64,000 bases of DNA from Akkermansia sp. GTDB taxonomy: Bacteria; Verrucomicrobiota; Verrucomicrobiia; Verrucomicrobiales; Akkermansiaceae. This document shows positions 26,601-34,616 of this stretch, piece after piece. Both the position numbers and the translations under genes were made by a program. The notes under the pieces were generated by a model, which was not told the DNA's origin, did not search any database, and was given only the letters and a program-made list of their open reading frames with translations. Every line of letters starts with the position of its first letter. Position 1 is the stretch's first letter. The DNA is taken from NCBI GenBank assembly GCA_022787425.1, contig JALFWB010000031.1:186001-250000 (forward strand), in the 5' to 3' direction.

Positions 26601-28336
26601 GTGCCGGTGCAATATTGAAGTTGCAGCACAGCACCATTCTCAACAGTAAGATCAGAGAGGGAGAGCGTGTACGGTACCCCATCGCCCGTTCGGCCTACAA
26701 AAAGAGTACCCGCAGAGACGGTAATGTCACCTGAATACTGCAGAGATGGGTTGAGTAGCTGCAAAGTACCCGCTCCGGTTTTTGTCAAAACAGAATTTCC
26801 CCGAATATCACCGCTGATGGAGCCTTGCCCTTCATGAACATAGATGTAGGCATCACTCTCAAGGGTTACCGAACCCGTAACATTAGAATTCTTCCCTATG
26901 CGAAGTGCCCCGAATTTTGCTGTTTGCTCACCATTTTTATCGGTGTCCCAGCCGATGCCTGATATATTCAGAGATCCATTATAGGAAGCTATATTGTCGG
27001 CGATGAAGAATTGACCTCCGTTCTGTACAGTGACACTGTCGAAGAAATGAGATGAAGATTTGTAGTCATACCTGCCGCTCGATATGACCAAGTCTCCGGT
27101 GAATTCGGTTAATAAAGAGGAAGTCAGCGACATGTTCTCGTTCCCTCTATCTACACGGAGCGTGCCGTCACCGAGAAGAGGTGTCGCAGTATCTGTTTGG
27201 AGTATCAGGGTGCCATCAACCTGAATCCAAGCCGGGCCTCCGGTTATATCGTTGTATCTGATTACCTCCCCGGTGTGAACGAGATAATACTCTCCCTCAT
27301 ACGTTCCGACCCTGTCTGAAGATCCGAAATCGACCTGTACGCCGGCACCATGGAGGGTATACTCCACATTTTCACCCCGTATAACCGATCCATTGGAACC
27401 TTGAACCAAGCTGAAACTGCCCCCAAAGCCAATATACCCGGACGTTTCTTTATCCCCGGTTTCCGTGTAGGAATCCAAGTTCGAGAGCAAATCGACAGAG
27501 GTAGTTCCGGAAATTTTTAAGATAGAACCATCAACGAGAGTGATTGCCTTAGAATTATATAGATAACCGGACGACAACTCAAGAGTTCCTCCTTTGGTGA
27601 TTTGTATACCATCGGTGAAACTCAGGCTACCGGAACCGGAATTCAGCGTTAGGGTTTTACCTGAATTAATCTTCCAAGTTCCACTGCTCAGAACCTCAAT
27701 TTTTCCACCACTGCTGTTTAGCACTGTATCGACTCCGATGTCCATATTGACGCCACCCTCACCAGCAATGAGCTTGAAAGGCCGAGCCGGCCCGCTCCAT
27801 GCCGTTGCAATAGCCTTCAAAGAATATGAGGTAGCTTCTCCTGTCGTGATTAAGCCGCCAAGGGTGATCGGCTGGAAGGTGCATTCAAGGGAAATGTCTG
27901 TGGTGGAAGAAGAATTCAGTTTGAGCGTATGCCCATGCGTATGATTCACGCCTTCATCCAGAGCGAACAAATAATACAGGGCTTGTCCGCTATACTCCTT
28001 TGTTCCGTCCGTGTACGTTTCGACCGCAGCGTTCGATGTACCGTTAGAAGTAATCGTTAGATTATTTTTCGAATCAGATTGGGCATTTCCCTCAAACAGT
28101 GCTGTGTGGAATGCACCGGTAGATGCACCGATATACTCAATAACATAACCGGAGTAGGTTACGCCATCCACGGTTGTCTTCTCCGATGTAAGGGTCGAGG
28201 CTTCTGCCTGACAGAAGGCAAAAGCGGCGACACCAGCGGTGAGGGCTACACCGGAGACGGAGGGTGCAAAGGGGGAGATGAGGGCCATGCAGGCGAGCAA
28301 GGCCGACCGAAGGCGGGTGGGGAGGTGTAATTTCAT
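20645..28336 (-). CDS. Giant autotransporter (type Va secretion), beta-helical passenger
   Basis: The ATG at 28336 gives 2563 residues. The N-terminal signal peptide is long (MKLHLPTRLRSALLACMALI, cleavage near FCQAEA). The passenger has many autotransporter-associated beta-strand motifs (GSGSLSFTDGIQI, KTGAGTLQLLNPSLQYSGDITV, NTGSLTFGDSTAITV) and a block of 18-residue repeats. The last 280 or so residues form the outer-membrane barrel (GYQVSSWGGTVGVDVDVNPN, TKMIGAELGATL-like strands) and end in YRVNF, with the terminal Phe required by the BAM complex. It is likely a surface adhesin. No catalytic triad was spotted. Sequence coding for residues up to about 1250 is much AT-richer than the rest. 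Promoter and terminator are both clear. Confidence 0.93.
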   Translation of the reverse strand: MKLHLPTRLRSALLACMALISPFAPSVSGVALTAGVAAFAFCQAEASTLTSEKTTVDGVTYSGYVIEYIGASTGAFHTALFEGNAQSDSKNNLTITSNGTSNAAVETYTDGTKEYSGQALYYLFALDEGVNHTHGHTLKLNSSSTTDISLECTFQPITLGGLITTGEATSYSLKAIATAWSGPARPFKLIAGEGGVNMDIGVDTVLNSSGGKIEVLSSGTWKINSGKTLTLNSGSGSLSFTDGIQITKGGTLELSSGYLYNSKAITLVDGSILKISGTTSVDLLSNLDSYTETGDKETSGYIGFGGSFSLVQGSNGSVIRGENVEYTLHGAGVQVDFGSSDRVGTYEGEYYLVHTGEVIRYNDITGGPAWIQVDGTLILQTDTATPLLGDGTLRVDRGNENMSLTSSLLTEFTGDLVISSGRYDYKSSSHFFDSVTVQNGGQFFIADNIASYNGSLNISGIGWDTDKNGEQTAKFGALRIGKNSNVTGSVTLESDAYIYVHEGQGSISGDIRGNSVLTKTGAGTLQLLNPSLQYSGDITVSAGTLFVGRTGDGVPYTLSLSDLTVENGAVLQLQYCTGTIASVALNGGKILFFDSNKATDSIAIGSLAITQNSTLETVWKGVLNVGLLTGSGDFSATHSTGDSLRLNINKLEDYSGTLSKGGASAGSLYITVSSAGQAAGKNAVVSADATLASGFYLEGSGSLSFTGAVTAAGSITNSGAGSLSFGNSVTIAGSVSNTGGGSLSFNGDALTLGGVIFNTGSLTFGDSTAITVTSGVSVQDFCGYIDKGETSANGYIDTTKAWIVRNEGTGASITGGKDIKTVSIDGTEYTITKGNSEGWYISATLTADSGVYYVNSGVVLYDGSPSDNTGGIADATKLKLNGGTLRMTASLTDQVSQGIQVIKNSTIGLDGTGTVLNKSSVTVDSGKSLTLTGNGNYVIESPNAAITSLGTGVSLGPEWTGTVTISGGLKGSYFRELVNGQRSLLEFKGVDGWSHDSSAENWQSVQSFNVKLTDTASKKAWTNSAYTNSTTNNTSTFSGSWSGSGTYVANIDSSGARYMNYTYTGDIAAWTGKFELQCTNATSASTLTFSGNAGDINIDIIRTTDNGILSVIADTDATFSKSITANTVTVNNGKSAAFGGVLTVTTLTANGQSKLSSSNSVIQTLIDNGGSVISGNENKITTLTSNSQTIISGSSNIITTLTDNGGALISGNGNYIDTLEVNGATTLTGSDNTINKLDCTGKLVSSGTTEILTSLEKATSVEVTGGTLRLAGMSDGSGSVSVKEGATLSLTGDTAAAAGTISLEEGAVLTNEGTRSLGGTVEGSGTLKVTNGNSLTIDGSVTLGKAIENDGTFEMGSGNLSFTSFDVLDKKTTSSYYDPTAGTYGNGYESGVYTIIAGSGTLEGITSGSTMVSVGSETNLAVTVDGSEATITKAGTSGLYYINTGEVTYGAAGNAADAATTEGLVLNGGNLVMNNALVSTAEKGIIVRQNASLTINGGVTLEKVKIESGNMTLKGSGVYNMSGANADDAAATEVDDNTWTGTINLSDSTIGSLANLDNLAISGSTLNLGGEVEASTGTTNANMELKEDSTLSLSGTGDFTFNGELKGSGSISDTSTGTVSFTDKIMDWIGSYTGTNSTVEFAENTTVNATISGKSMELGNGASLNKGATLTDNMTASAFTLGGSLTVGGDMTATSITIGDGVLAGLDTNTPLIKVSGELKGLDFIINNNDWTYLLSNAVAEGAAYKLAGFGSSTGSFTLNNGDKSYVKDGVKFYIEATDSAVTLTKVTMGPEWVGDTTVGWTESDGFSPKQSSNGPVSFMGNGSDIVQVHGAQTVTGINVDAESGVTTYTLTGDSVTTNTLSIIHGNLIVQNKLIVQNELTANGLISIHSGTELTVNDGGTLTGDSMANDGTLTIGSGSTVKVASLTGDGSVAGDGMLVVLDGKVSEKTLSTNSGTIEMDTLNDEDATLGVSGTLLVREGGSYTGEYLPGADGAPVRVGTSDKDAHLVLRASANLMVIGKAGTVDLKYTDAEGYTLGGIDTTGETVLLNNKTVDGKATPVTLVNDSSMKGGELDFTVSAKEVNNSLKTDGKPTVTTGASLSLENVTLKVHEVENTGLNFNAGGKEKDILLFVLNDQDNCTVSNVMVDMSDCTWMTKYFTNFRAVEGSVDIIADANTGYYVAHGGQTPNGTAGLALAGKAMFHLDPQTRTPGSELAQVLDMLDNHITTGNKGAMDKLGAALAGSSLSAVGLAVADDVQRQLRSIRNRTTTMGVNECVVNEDMPYVNGWISGDGNYRQLSESGTDAGYQVSSWGGTVGVDVDVNPNLTLGVAVSALFGDYTGKAADTLTGDLDTQYVSLFARVSTGSWVNTFVGTLGRADVDLERTIPGIAGKTTYKTNGMMFGFLYEVARTFALNDEATTCVQPLFNMSFSHTSLDSATEGGTADTRLTTDSASLTQFSLGLGGRLQSIVGENEYNRASIFEARALLKLDFGDRYNKLNTALAALPTATVSTRSNEKGVIGAELGATLTIPISQDAGSIFFDVNADFNADEVGVNGSVGYRVNF
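24630..24900 (-). repeat. 18-residue (54-nt) repeats in the autotransporter passenger
   Basis: Four to five consecutive units of 18 residues, for example SVIQTLIDNGGSVISGNE, NKITTLTSNSQTIISGSS and NIITTLTDNGGALISGNG, occur in register. One unit matches one turn of a beta-helix. The nucleotide copies have diverged more than the protein copies. Confidence 0.7.
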
Positions 28337-28458
28337 GACTGATGAGAAAGAGCTGAGAGAAGCGGCGCAGGGGGTGCGGGACGCAGCACTGTGACGGCCC
28401 TTTCTCTCTTTCTCAAACCGGGAAGAGTGATACGCCGGCATCCCATGCGCACGCTCTG

Positions 28459-28487
28459 AGCATACCGTATTGCGAATGCTGAATCAA
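28459..28487 (-). promoter_or_regulatory. Promoter of the autotransporter gene
   Basis: On the minus strand: -35 TTGATT (28487-28482), a 17-nt spacer and -10 TATGCT (28464-28459). The predicted leader is about 115 nt, much longer than for other genes here, leaving room for post-transcriptional control. Confidence 0.6.
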
Positions 28488-28579
28488 GCAAAAAAGCGTC
28501 AAAAACGCGAAAAAATCTTGATTTTTCCTATTCCGGGATGGGGTATTCCGAGATTCGTAAATTCATCTCTTTCATGCGT

Positions 28580-28600
28580 AAGTGCTTGATTATCAACGCT
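28580..28600. repeat. Copy of the TTGATTATCAA palindrome
   Basis: The core TTGATTATCAACG is shared with three other sites (36534, 36683 and 40668). This copy starts AAGTGC and its right arm is cut short after AACGCT. It lies between the divergent autotransporter and Aas-like genes. Confidence 0.55.
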
Positions 28601-28717
28601 CGGCATGGGGTGTGCATTCGCAATGCATAAGGCAGCACCCCCCTACCCTACGCGCGTTTTTTACTTTTCCGGAGGCGGGGGTGGGTGAGAATTTTGCGAA
28701 AGTGGGCAAGATGAAGG

Positions 28718-28747
28718 TTGCCAATACGAGGGCAAGTGTGCTACAAT
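28718..28747 (+). promoter_or_regulatory. Promoter of the Aas-like gene, near-leaderless
   Basis: -35 TTGCCA (28718-28723), an 18-nt spacer, -10 TACAAT (28742-28747), then 9 nt (GGGGGCGGG) to the ATG at 28757. Confidence 0.6.
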
Positions 28748-28756
28748 GGGGGCGGG

Positions 28757-30892
28757 ATGAGTGAAATTGCTGTCGAAGGTCTGGAACATATCCATTTGCA
28801 ATCCGCATGGATTGTACCCAATCGTGTTGACGTTGAGGTACTGACAGCAATTGAGGCCGCCCTGGGAGGGATGGACAAAATCGTCTGGGTGACGGATCAT
28901 CGCATGCTGCCGGACAGCGAGATGGCAGGGTATCTGCGGAAGGGGCGAGCGATCGGTTCACGGATGCGAACGGATCCGGCAGACGCCTCCAATGACATCC
29001 GGATGCTGCTGGAACAGGGGCGCCGGGTGGTACTGCTGCCCGGCAAAACCGCACGGGCCGGTGGGACACTGACCGACATACCTGCGGAGGTACTCACCTT
29101 TCTGGACGGCATGTCCATTAACGTCGTGCCTCTGTACGTCGGCATGTTTAATAACAGCCTTGTCGGCGGCTACACGACCGAGGCCCCGCACGACATGGTG
29201 CGACTGCGCTTCTGCCCGCCCCTGACGGCCGGAGCGGGGCTCGCCATGCGACTTCGGCGGGTCTGGATGGAGAACGATACGGAATACTTTGCCAAGCATC
29301 CCCTGTTGCAGCACGCCGACTTGGCCGAGCAGCTGGTACACGCCGTCTGCTGCCATCCGGATGCCTGTATCATCGATGGCACAGATGACACCACCATGAG
29401 CTATGGTGAGGTGTTGCGCTCAGCCGTGGAGCTGGCCAAATACCTGCGCAGGATCATCCAATCCCCCCGCCTCGGCATCATCCTCCCCCCCGGCAAGGCT
29501 GCAACCATTGCTAATCTAGCCTGTATCCTGACCGGCATATCGCCCGTCAATATCAATTATCGTCTCAGCGGAGAACAGTTCTTCGAGACCTACGAAGACA
29601 CCGGATTGGCGCGATTCCTCACGGAGAGGAACTTCAAGAACATGCATCCGGATTTCCCATGGCCCAACGATCGAGACCTGTTGGACATGGAGAAAATTCT
29701 TAAGGGGATACGCTCCACCCTCAGCAGCTGGTGGCGCAGCAAGGCGAGCCTGAGCCCGGAGAAACTGCTCAAATCGATAGAGCACCGAGCACCGGAGCCC
29801 GATGACGAGGCCTTGCTCATGTTCACCGGCGGAGCTGCTTTTACAACGCCGCATGCCGTACCGTACAGCCACCGCATGGTACTGGCGGCGGCCATGCAGA
29901 TGCAGGCGCGCGCCGGGCTGAGAAGCGGTGCCCGTGTACTGGCGACCCAGCCTCTCTATACCCCGGCCGGGCTGCACACGGGGCTGCTGCTCCCCCTGCT
30001 CTGCGGGTACGACATGGTAACCTACACTGACTACACCATGTATGGCCGCCTCGGTGAACTGGCCGCCGATTATCATACCGATCTCTCCCTCTCGCAGCCC
30101 GAATTTGCCCTCAACCTCATCCGGCAGAAGGAAGGTACGGCAGGCTCCGGGATCTCTCGTTTTTTGGTAGAGGGTGAAACCCTGCCGCCGCGCATTATCA
30201 ACCGCGCTGCGCAGCAATTCAAAACCACCCTGCTGTCAGCATACAGCATGGTGGAATGTACCTCACTCATCTCCTGCTGCATGTCCGCACCGACTGCGGA
30301 GGCAGATCGCGGCGTGACCGTATGCGGGGCAGCGGGCAGTGCGGGGATGCTGATGCCGGGCATGTCAGCGCGCGTGACAGAGGATGCAGAGGGCACCAAG
30401 CCCGCACCGCTCGATGCCCCCGGTTTTCTGTGGCTGCGCGGTCCCAATGTCCTCCGGGGAGAAGAGTCGGAAGACCGGGACGGAATGTGGTTTCGCACAA
30501 ATGATATTGCCTACCTGATGAAGGACGGCTCCCTCGTTGTCTTGGGCCGCAGGAACCGTTTCTCACGAGTGAACGGCAAACTGATCTCCCACCATATTCT
30601 GGAGGAGGCATTATTCAGCATCTACAACATTGACAAAAAGAAAGAGCCCTGCGCCCTGGCCATCGTCGGGCTGGAGGCTCAGGGGAAGCGAAACGACCTT
30701 GTTGTCCTCTTGACGACACGACCTCAGCAGGCTAACGAAGGCATCAAGCTGTACTATGAGATTCTGAACATGAAGTTTGATGCTTCATGGGTACCCGGTA
30801 GGATTCTCAGTGTGAAATCCATTCCGATGCTTCCGGACGGCACGCCGAATTACTTGGCCTGCTTGAACTACGCTCAATCCGTTGTAAAATAA
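28757..30892 (+). CDS. Aas-like protein: degenerate acyltransferase plus adenylate-forming domain
   Basis: The ATG at 28757 gives 711 residues. Residues 1 to about 170 resemble a PlsC acyltransferase but lack its H-x4-D (PNRVDVEVL where NHxxxxD is expected) and FPEG (LPGK at 94-97). From about residue 200 it resembles an AMP-forming acyl-ACP/acyl-CoA synthetase: MSYGEVLRSAVELAKYLR, P-loop region FTGGAAFTTPHAVPYSH (residues 356-372), SAYSMVECTSL, WFRTNDIAYLMKDGSLVVLGRRNRF. The P-loop Lys is missing and the C-terminal catalytic Lys position reads LPDGTPNY. E. coli Aas reacylates lysophospholipids. Here catalysis is doubtful; a binding or regulatory role is possible. A kinase gene follows 14 nt downstream. 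Confidence 0.75.
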   Translation: MSEIAVEGLEHIHLQSAWIVPNRVDVEVLTAIEAALGGMDKIVWVTDHRMLPDSEMAGYLRKGRAIGSRMRTDPADASNDIRMLLEQGRRVVLLPGKTARAGGTLTDIPAEVLTFLDGMSINVVPLYVGMFNNSLVGGYTTEAPHDMVRLRFCPPLTAGAGLAMRLRRVWMENDTEYFAKHPLLQHADLAEQLVHAVCCHPDACIIDGTDDTTMSYGEVLRSAVELAKYLRRIIQSPRLGIILPPGKAATIANLACILTGISPVNINYRLSGEQFFETYEDTGLARFLTERNFKNMHPDFPWPNDRDLLDMEKILKGIRSTLSSWWRSKASLSPEKLLKSIEHRAPEPDDEALLMFTGGAAFTTPHAVPYSHRMVLAAAMQMQARAGLRSGARVLATQPLYTPAGLHTGLLLPLLCGYDMVTYTDYTMYGRLGELAADYHTDLSLSQPEFALNLIRQKEGTAGSGISRFLVEGETLPPRIINRAAQQFKTTLLSAYSMVECTSLISCCMSAPTAEADRGVTVCGAAGSAGMLMPGMSARVTEDAEGTKPAPLDAPGFLWLRGPNVLRGEESEDRDGMWFRTNDIAYLMKDGSLVVLGRRNRFSRVNGKLISHHILEEALFSIYNIDKKKEPCALAIVGLEAQGKRNDLVVLLTTRPQQANEGIKLYYEILNMKFDASWVPGRILSVKSIPMLPDGTPNYLACLNYAQSVVK

Positions 30893-30906
30893 CATCGGCA
30901 GACATC

Positions 30907-31851
30907 ATGGACGAAGAAGTGCCCTCCATCACCGGCGCCGCCACCCGACGCAGTGCAGACACCGCACCGGGCACTTCCGCAGACAGAGCATTGCCGCCGG
31001 GGAGTATGCTCCATGGTTACCGGCTCCTGCGCACCCTGGGTTCCGGTGGCTTCGGTATCACCTACCTGGCAGAGGATCCCATGCTGTGCCGCCCTGTTGT
31101 GATCAAGGAGAATTTTCCTGCCTCCGCCTGCCGGCGCAATGCGGATTCGCCCCTTGTGACGCTTGTTGATGAAGACCACCGCGATGCCTTCGATTGGGCG
31201 CTGCGCAACTTCCTGCGTGAGGCCCGACTTTTGGCCTCACTCGCCCACCCCGGGATTGCACAGGTCTTCTCCTACTTCAGCGCCAATAACACGGCGTACT
31301 ATGTTACGGAGTACATCGAAGGCCCCTCGGCGGCGAACCTGGTGCTGGACTACGCCCGCCACGGGCTCAATATCCCTCAGGAGGCCCTCTTCGCGCTGAT
31401 GATCCGCATTCTGGATGCCTTGGACTATATCCATGACCGCCGGATACTGCACTGCGATATCAAGCCGGATAACATCCTCATTACCAAGGCGGGTCACCCT
31501 GTTCTCATAGACTTCGGAGCGGCCCATGAGCTGGATGTGCTCTCCGGGGACGGCTATGTCGAGTCCCCGGGATTCACCCCGCCGGAACAGGTCTCCTCCG
31601 GAGGCAAGCTGGGCCCGTGGACGGATCTATATGCTACCGGGGCAGCCCTCTACTACCTCCTCACCCTCCGCTGCCTTCCCTCCTCGCGCCAGCGTGAACT
31701 CTACGATACGGTAGAGCTCCTCGAGACCAATCCACGCCTCCGCAGCCTCTACCACCCCCGCATTCTTGCCTCCATTGACCGCGCCATCTCCCCGGACCCG
31801 AGGTCACGTTTCCAATCCGTCGGTTCGTGGATAGAGGCACTGAGGATCTGA
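30907..31851 (+). CDS. Hanks-type Ser/Thr protein kinase, soluble
   Basis: 314 residues. The Gly-rich loop is GSGGFG (45-50), the ATP-binding Lys is K67 in VVIKENF, the alpha-C Glu is in FLREARLLA, the catalytic loop is HCDIKPDN (182-189) and the Mg loop is DFG (202-204). The catalytic set is complete, although HRD reads HCD, so it lacks the Arg needed for activation-loop phosphorylation control. There is no membrane helix or extracellular sensor, unlike PknB. About 35 N-terminal residues are disordered. The gene is in a two-gene unit with the Aas-like gene and converges on the LplT-PlsC gene (20 nt), suggesting that it regulates lipid turnover or one of these proteins. Confidence 0.88.
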   Translation: MDEEVPSITGAATRRSADTAPGTSADRALPPGSMLHGYRLLRTLGSGGFGITYLAEDPMLCRPVVIKENFPASACRRNADSPLVTLVDEDHRDAFDWALRNFLREARLLASLAHPGIAQVFSYFSANNTAYYVTEYIEGPSAANLVLDYARHGLNIPQEALFALMIRILDALDYIHDRRILHCDIKPDNILITKAGHPVLIDFGAAHELDVLSGDGYVESPGFTPPEQVSSGGKLGPWTDLYATGAALYYLLTLRCLPSSRQRELYDTVELLETNPRLRSLYHPRILASIDRAISPDPRSRFQSVGSWIEALRI

Positions 31852-31871
31852 CCCTGAACCGCTGCCCTCCA

Positions 31872-34574
31872 TCAGGAGAATTCGCCCAGGAAACCGCTTT
31901 CGTCTACATAATAACGTGACGGCAGCGTGAAGGGCTTGGCAAGGCTGTGCCCCGTAATCGTGGTGGTGTCATCCGAGTTCTTGACCACACAGAAACAGGG
32001 GAGCAGCAGGCCCCGGGTACGCGGACGGGAGCCGAGCTGAATCGTGCCATCGGACATCTTGAAAACACTGCTCCGCATGCTCATGGATAGCACGGTACCG
32101 GCAGAGGTGGCCATGCAGGGGCGCCAGCGCATGTTCGGTGCCGCAAGGTCCGGGCCCAAGCTGAAATCGAAGAAGGGGATCTGGCGCGGCGGGAAGACCT
32201 TGATGAGCAGAGAACGCATGTGCGCACCGCCCACCATCTGTGAGATACAGGGATCGATGCTGCGGGAGTCATCCGTGATGATATGCACAGGCGTCTGCGT
32301 CAGGATGGGCCAGAGCACGCCGAGGACAAACTCATGCGACTCTCCGTGACCGACCGTAGTGAGCATGTGGTGCCCCTCCTTGAGCGTATTCGTGCGGCGA
32401 ATCTGGCAGGCATTCAGCCAACTGCGGTGCAGGGAAATAATGTTCTCCGTGCCTGCTATCAGGGCATTGAGCCATGGGATGGCCTCCGCCGGACTCTTGG
32501 GAGAAGGCTGGCGCGCAATCAGAGCCGCCGCTATCTGAATGCCGGAGAGGGTGCCCCCGCTACAATGCACGAGGGGTTTGTTCCCCATGCGCTCCAGCAG
32601 AAGCAGAAGGGCCTCTCGGCTACCGCCGTCCGACACCTCCAAGCAGTCCGCTGCCAAGTTACGGAAAGTGCGCATAATGCCCTCTGCATTGAAGGAAGCA
32701 GCCGGTATGGGCCGCCCGACAGCCACCGTGAACGAATAAGGGACACTCTTGGGCATCTTGGCAAAGAAGCGGCTGCGCGAGAAAGAAAAGATGCTGCCCC
32801 ACAGGCCATCCATGTAGAGCGGGATAATGGGAACCTGTGCCCGGCGCGCAACCTGCTCAATGCCCCGACGGATGGGGATAAGGCAGCCGCTGCGGGTCAA
32901 TTGCCCCTCCGGGAATACGCAGATGAGCTCGCCGTTGGCGATACCTTCCTCAGCGTTGCTGATGGCCTCCCGCGGGTCCTTGGAAGAAATGGGCAGCGCG
33001 TTAAAAATCTCTAACACCCAGCTGATGAGACGTGAGGCCATGAACTCCTCCGCCACCACGAAGCGCACGGGACGCGGGCAGACCATGGTGATGAAGAGGG
33101 CATCGGCATAGGTAACATGGTTCGCGACCAAGAGGGCACCCCCGCGCTCCGGCAGGTACTCCGGGTTCAACGTGCGCGGACGGTACACCAAACGCATGCA
33201 CCATATACCCACCATGCGGATGAATTCCTGCGGGATGAGACGCAGGGAGGTGACCATGATGAACACGCTGAGGAGGAAGAGCACGAAAAACTGATTCTGC
33301 GGGCTCGCGCCGTACTCGTGCATCACCCACATCAGCCCCACGGCTACCAAGCCCATCACATTGTCGATGAGGTTGCCCGCTGCAATGATATTGCCACGGT
33401 TCGCGGGGTCGCAGTGGTCCTGAAGGAAGGCATTGAGCGGCACCAGATAGGCCGCACCGAAGGCACCGGTGAAGGCCAGGAAGATGTTGCTCATGTAGGT
33501 GTTCACATCCAGACACACCAGCATGAAGGTGCAAACCGTAATACCGATGGCACCGAAGGGAATGAGGCCCAGCTCATTCTTACCCTTGCAGAGCTGCGAG
33601 GCAATGGCACCACCCGTCAGCACACCGCCCGTCAGCCAAGCCATCAGGATGCCGCACTGCAAACTGAAGTCGCACTCGGGGTCCGCCTCCTGGAGTTGTT
33701 TGGCAATCTGAATGATAATGAGAAAGAGGGAACCGGCGAGGCACCAGAAGTAGGAGATGCCCAGCTCACTGAGGCGCAGCAGGCGGTCCTTCCAGAGGTA
33801 CTTGACCTGCACGAAATGCTCGTAAAAGAGGCTCCAACTGAAGGGCCGCGGCTGCTTGGCGGGGTAACGGGGAACAAGAAACGATGCCGCAGAAACGATG
33901 CCCGCCAGAATCAGGAACACCCAAGTCGGCAGCTTTACCGCGCTCCACCCTGCCTCCTCCACGGCATCGGGCAACTCGTTGTACACATCCAACAAATAGC
34001 TGAACCAGAAGAAGACGCCGATTTGAGCAATCAGAAGCACGCCGACCATGCTCATCTCGACAATACCGGATCCGAAACCGATGTACTTGGAGCCCAGAAG
34101 ATCCTTCACAATGCCCTTCTTGGCCGGACTTAGAATAGTGGCTTGTGTAGCAAATACCGCAAACCACAGAATCGCTGCCGTCATATCATGCTGGTAGAAG
34201 CAGAAGAGCATGCAGCTCATCACAACGATCTGCGCCAGGCTCATCACCTGGATAATACGCGTCTTGCAGAAGCAGTCCGCCAACCAGCCCACGAGCGGGG
34301 AGAAGAGGATATACGGCAGCACGAAAATGGCACCCAGCGTATACTCCAGTGTACTGCCGGAAGCACCCCACAACCACACCCCCAAGGGAATCAGCAGAAA
34401 CTGCACCGCCTTCTCATTAAAGGCGTTCTGCGCCTGCACCGCCACCAGCGTCCAGAACCCCCGCCACTCCTTCCGGCTGGGCTCCTTGTAGTGCATGTCA
34501 TCCTCCCCTCCCTCTAAAGGAACGGGAGGACACGGCTCCGCCGCCGGCACGACCGTTTCGTCTGTTTCTGCCAT
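31872..34574 (-). CDS. LplT-PlsC fusion: lysophospholipid-type MFS transporter with acyltransferase
   Basis: 900 residues. Residues about 40-450 are an MFS transporter with some 12 helices, resembling LplT. Residues about 455-640 are a PlsC acyltransferase with the complete H-x4-D motif (NHVTYAD, H486 and D491) and FPEG (554-557). The last 250 or so residues look like remnants of an adenylate-forming domain (GGTLSGIQIAAALIA, TTVGHGESHEFVLGVLWPIL) but have no P-loop. In E. coli, LplT flips lysophospholipids inward and Aas reacylates them. This protein keeps transporter and acyltransferase, while the neighbouring Aas-like gene keeps a synthetase-like domain. The promoter has a short leader. Confidence 0.85.
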   Translation of the reverse strand: MAETDETVVPAAEPCPPVPLEGGEDDMHYKEPSRKEWRGFWTLVAVQAQNAFNEKAVQFLLIPLGVWLWGASGSTLEYTLGAIFVLPYILFSPLVGWLADCFCKTRIIQVMSLAQIVVMSCMLFCFYQHDMTAAILWFAVFATQATILSPAKKGIVKDLLGSKYIGFGSGIVEMSMVGVLLIAQIGVFFWFSYLLDVYNELPDAVEEAGWSAVKLPTWVFLILAGIVSAASFLVPRYPAKQPRPFSWSLFYEHFVQVKYLWKDRLLRLSELGISYFWCLAGSLFLIIIQIAKQLQEADPECDFSLQCGILMAWLTGGVLTGGAIASQLCKGKNELGLIPFGAIGITVCTFMLVCLDVNTYMSNIFLAFTGAFGAAYLVPLNAFLQDHCDPANRGNIIAAGNLIDNVMGLVAVGLMWVMHEYGASPQNQFFVLFLLSVFIMVTSLRLIPQEFIRMVGIWCMRLVYRPRTLNPEYLPERGGALLVANHVTYADALFITMVCPRPVRFVVAEEFMASRLISWVLEIFNALPISSKDPREAISNAEEGIANGELICVFPEGQLTRSGCLIPIRRGIEQVARRAQVPIIPLYMDGLWGSIFSFSRSRFFAKMPKSVPYSFTVAVGRPIPAASFNAEGIMRTFRNLAADCLEVSDGGSREALLLLLERMGNKPLVHCSGGTLSGIQIAAALIARQPSPKSPAEAIPWLNALIAGTENIISLHRSWLNACQIRRTNTLKEGHHMLTTVGHGESHEFVLGVLWPILTQTPVHIITDDSRSIDPCISQMVGGAHMRSLLIKVFPPRQIPFFDFSLGPDLAAPNMRWRPCMATSAGTVLSMSMRSSVFKMSDGTIQLGSRPRTRGLLLPCFCVVKNSDDTTTITGHSLAKPFTLPSRYYVDESGFLGEFS

Positions 34575-34585
34575 AGTATGCCCAT

Positions 34586-34613
34586 ATTATCGCACAATCC
34601 ACCGTAATGGCAA
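34586..34613 (-). promoter_or_regulatory. Promoter of the LplT-PlsC gene
   Basis: On the minus strand: -35 TTGCCA (34613-34608), a 16-nt spacer, -10 GATAAT (34591-34586), then 11 nt to the ATG at 34574. Confidence 0.55.
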
Positions 34614-34616
34614 GCA

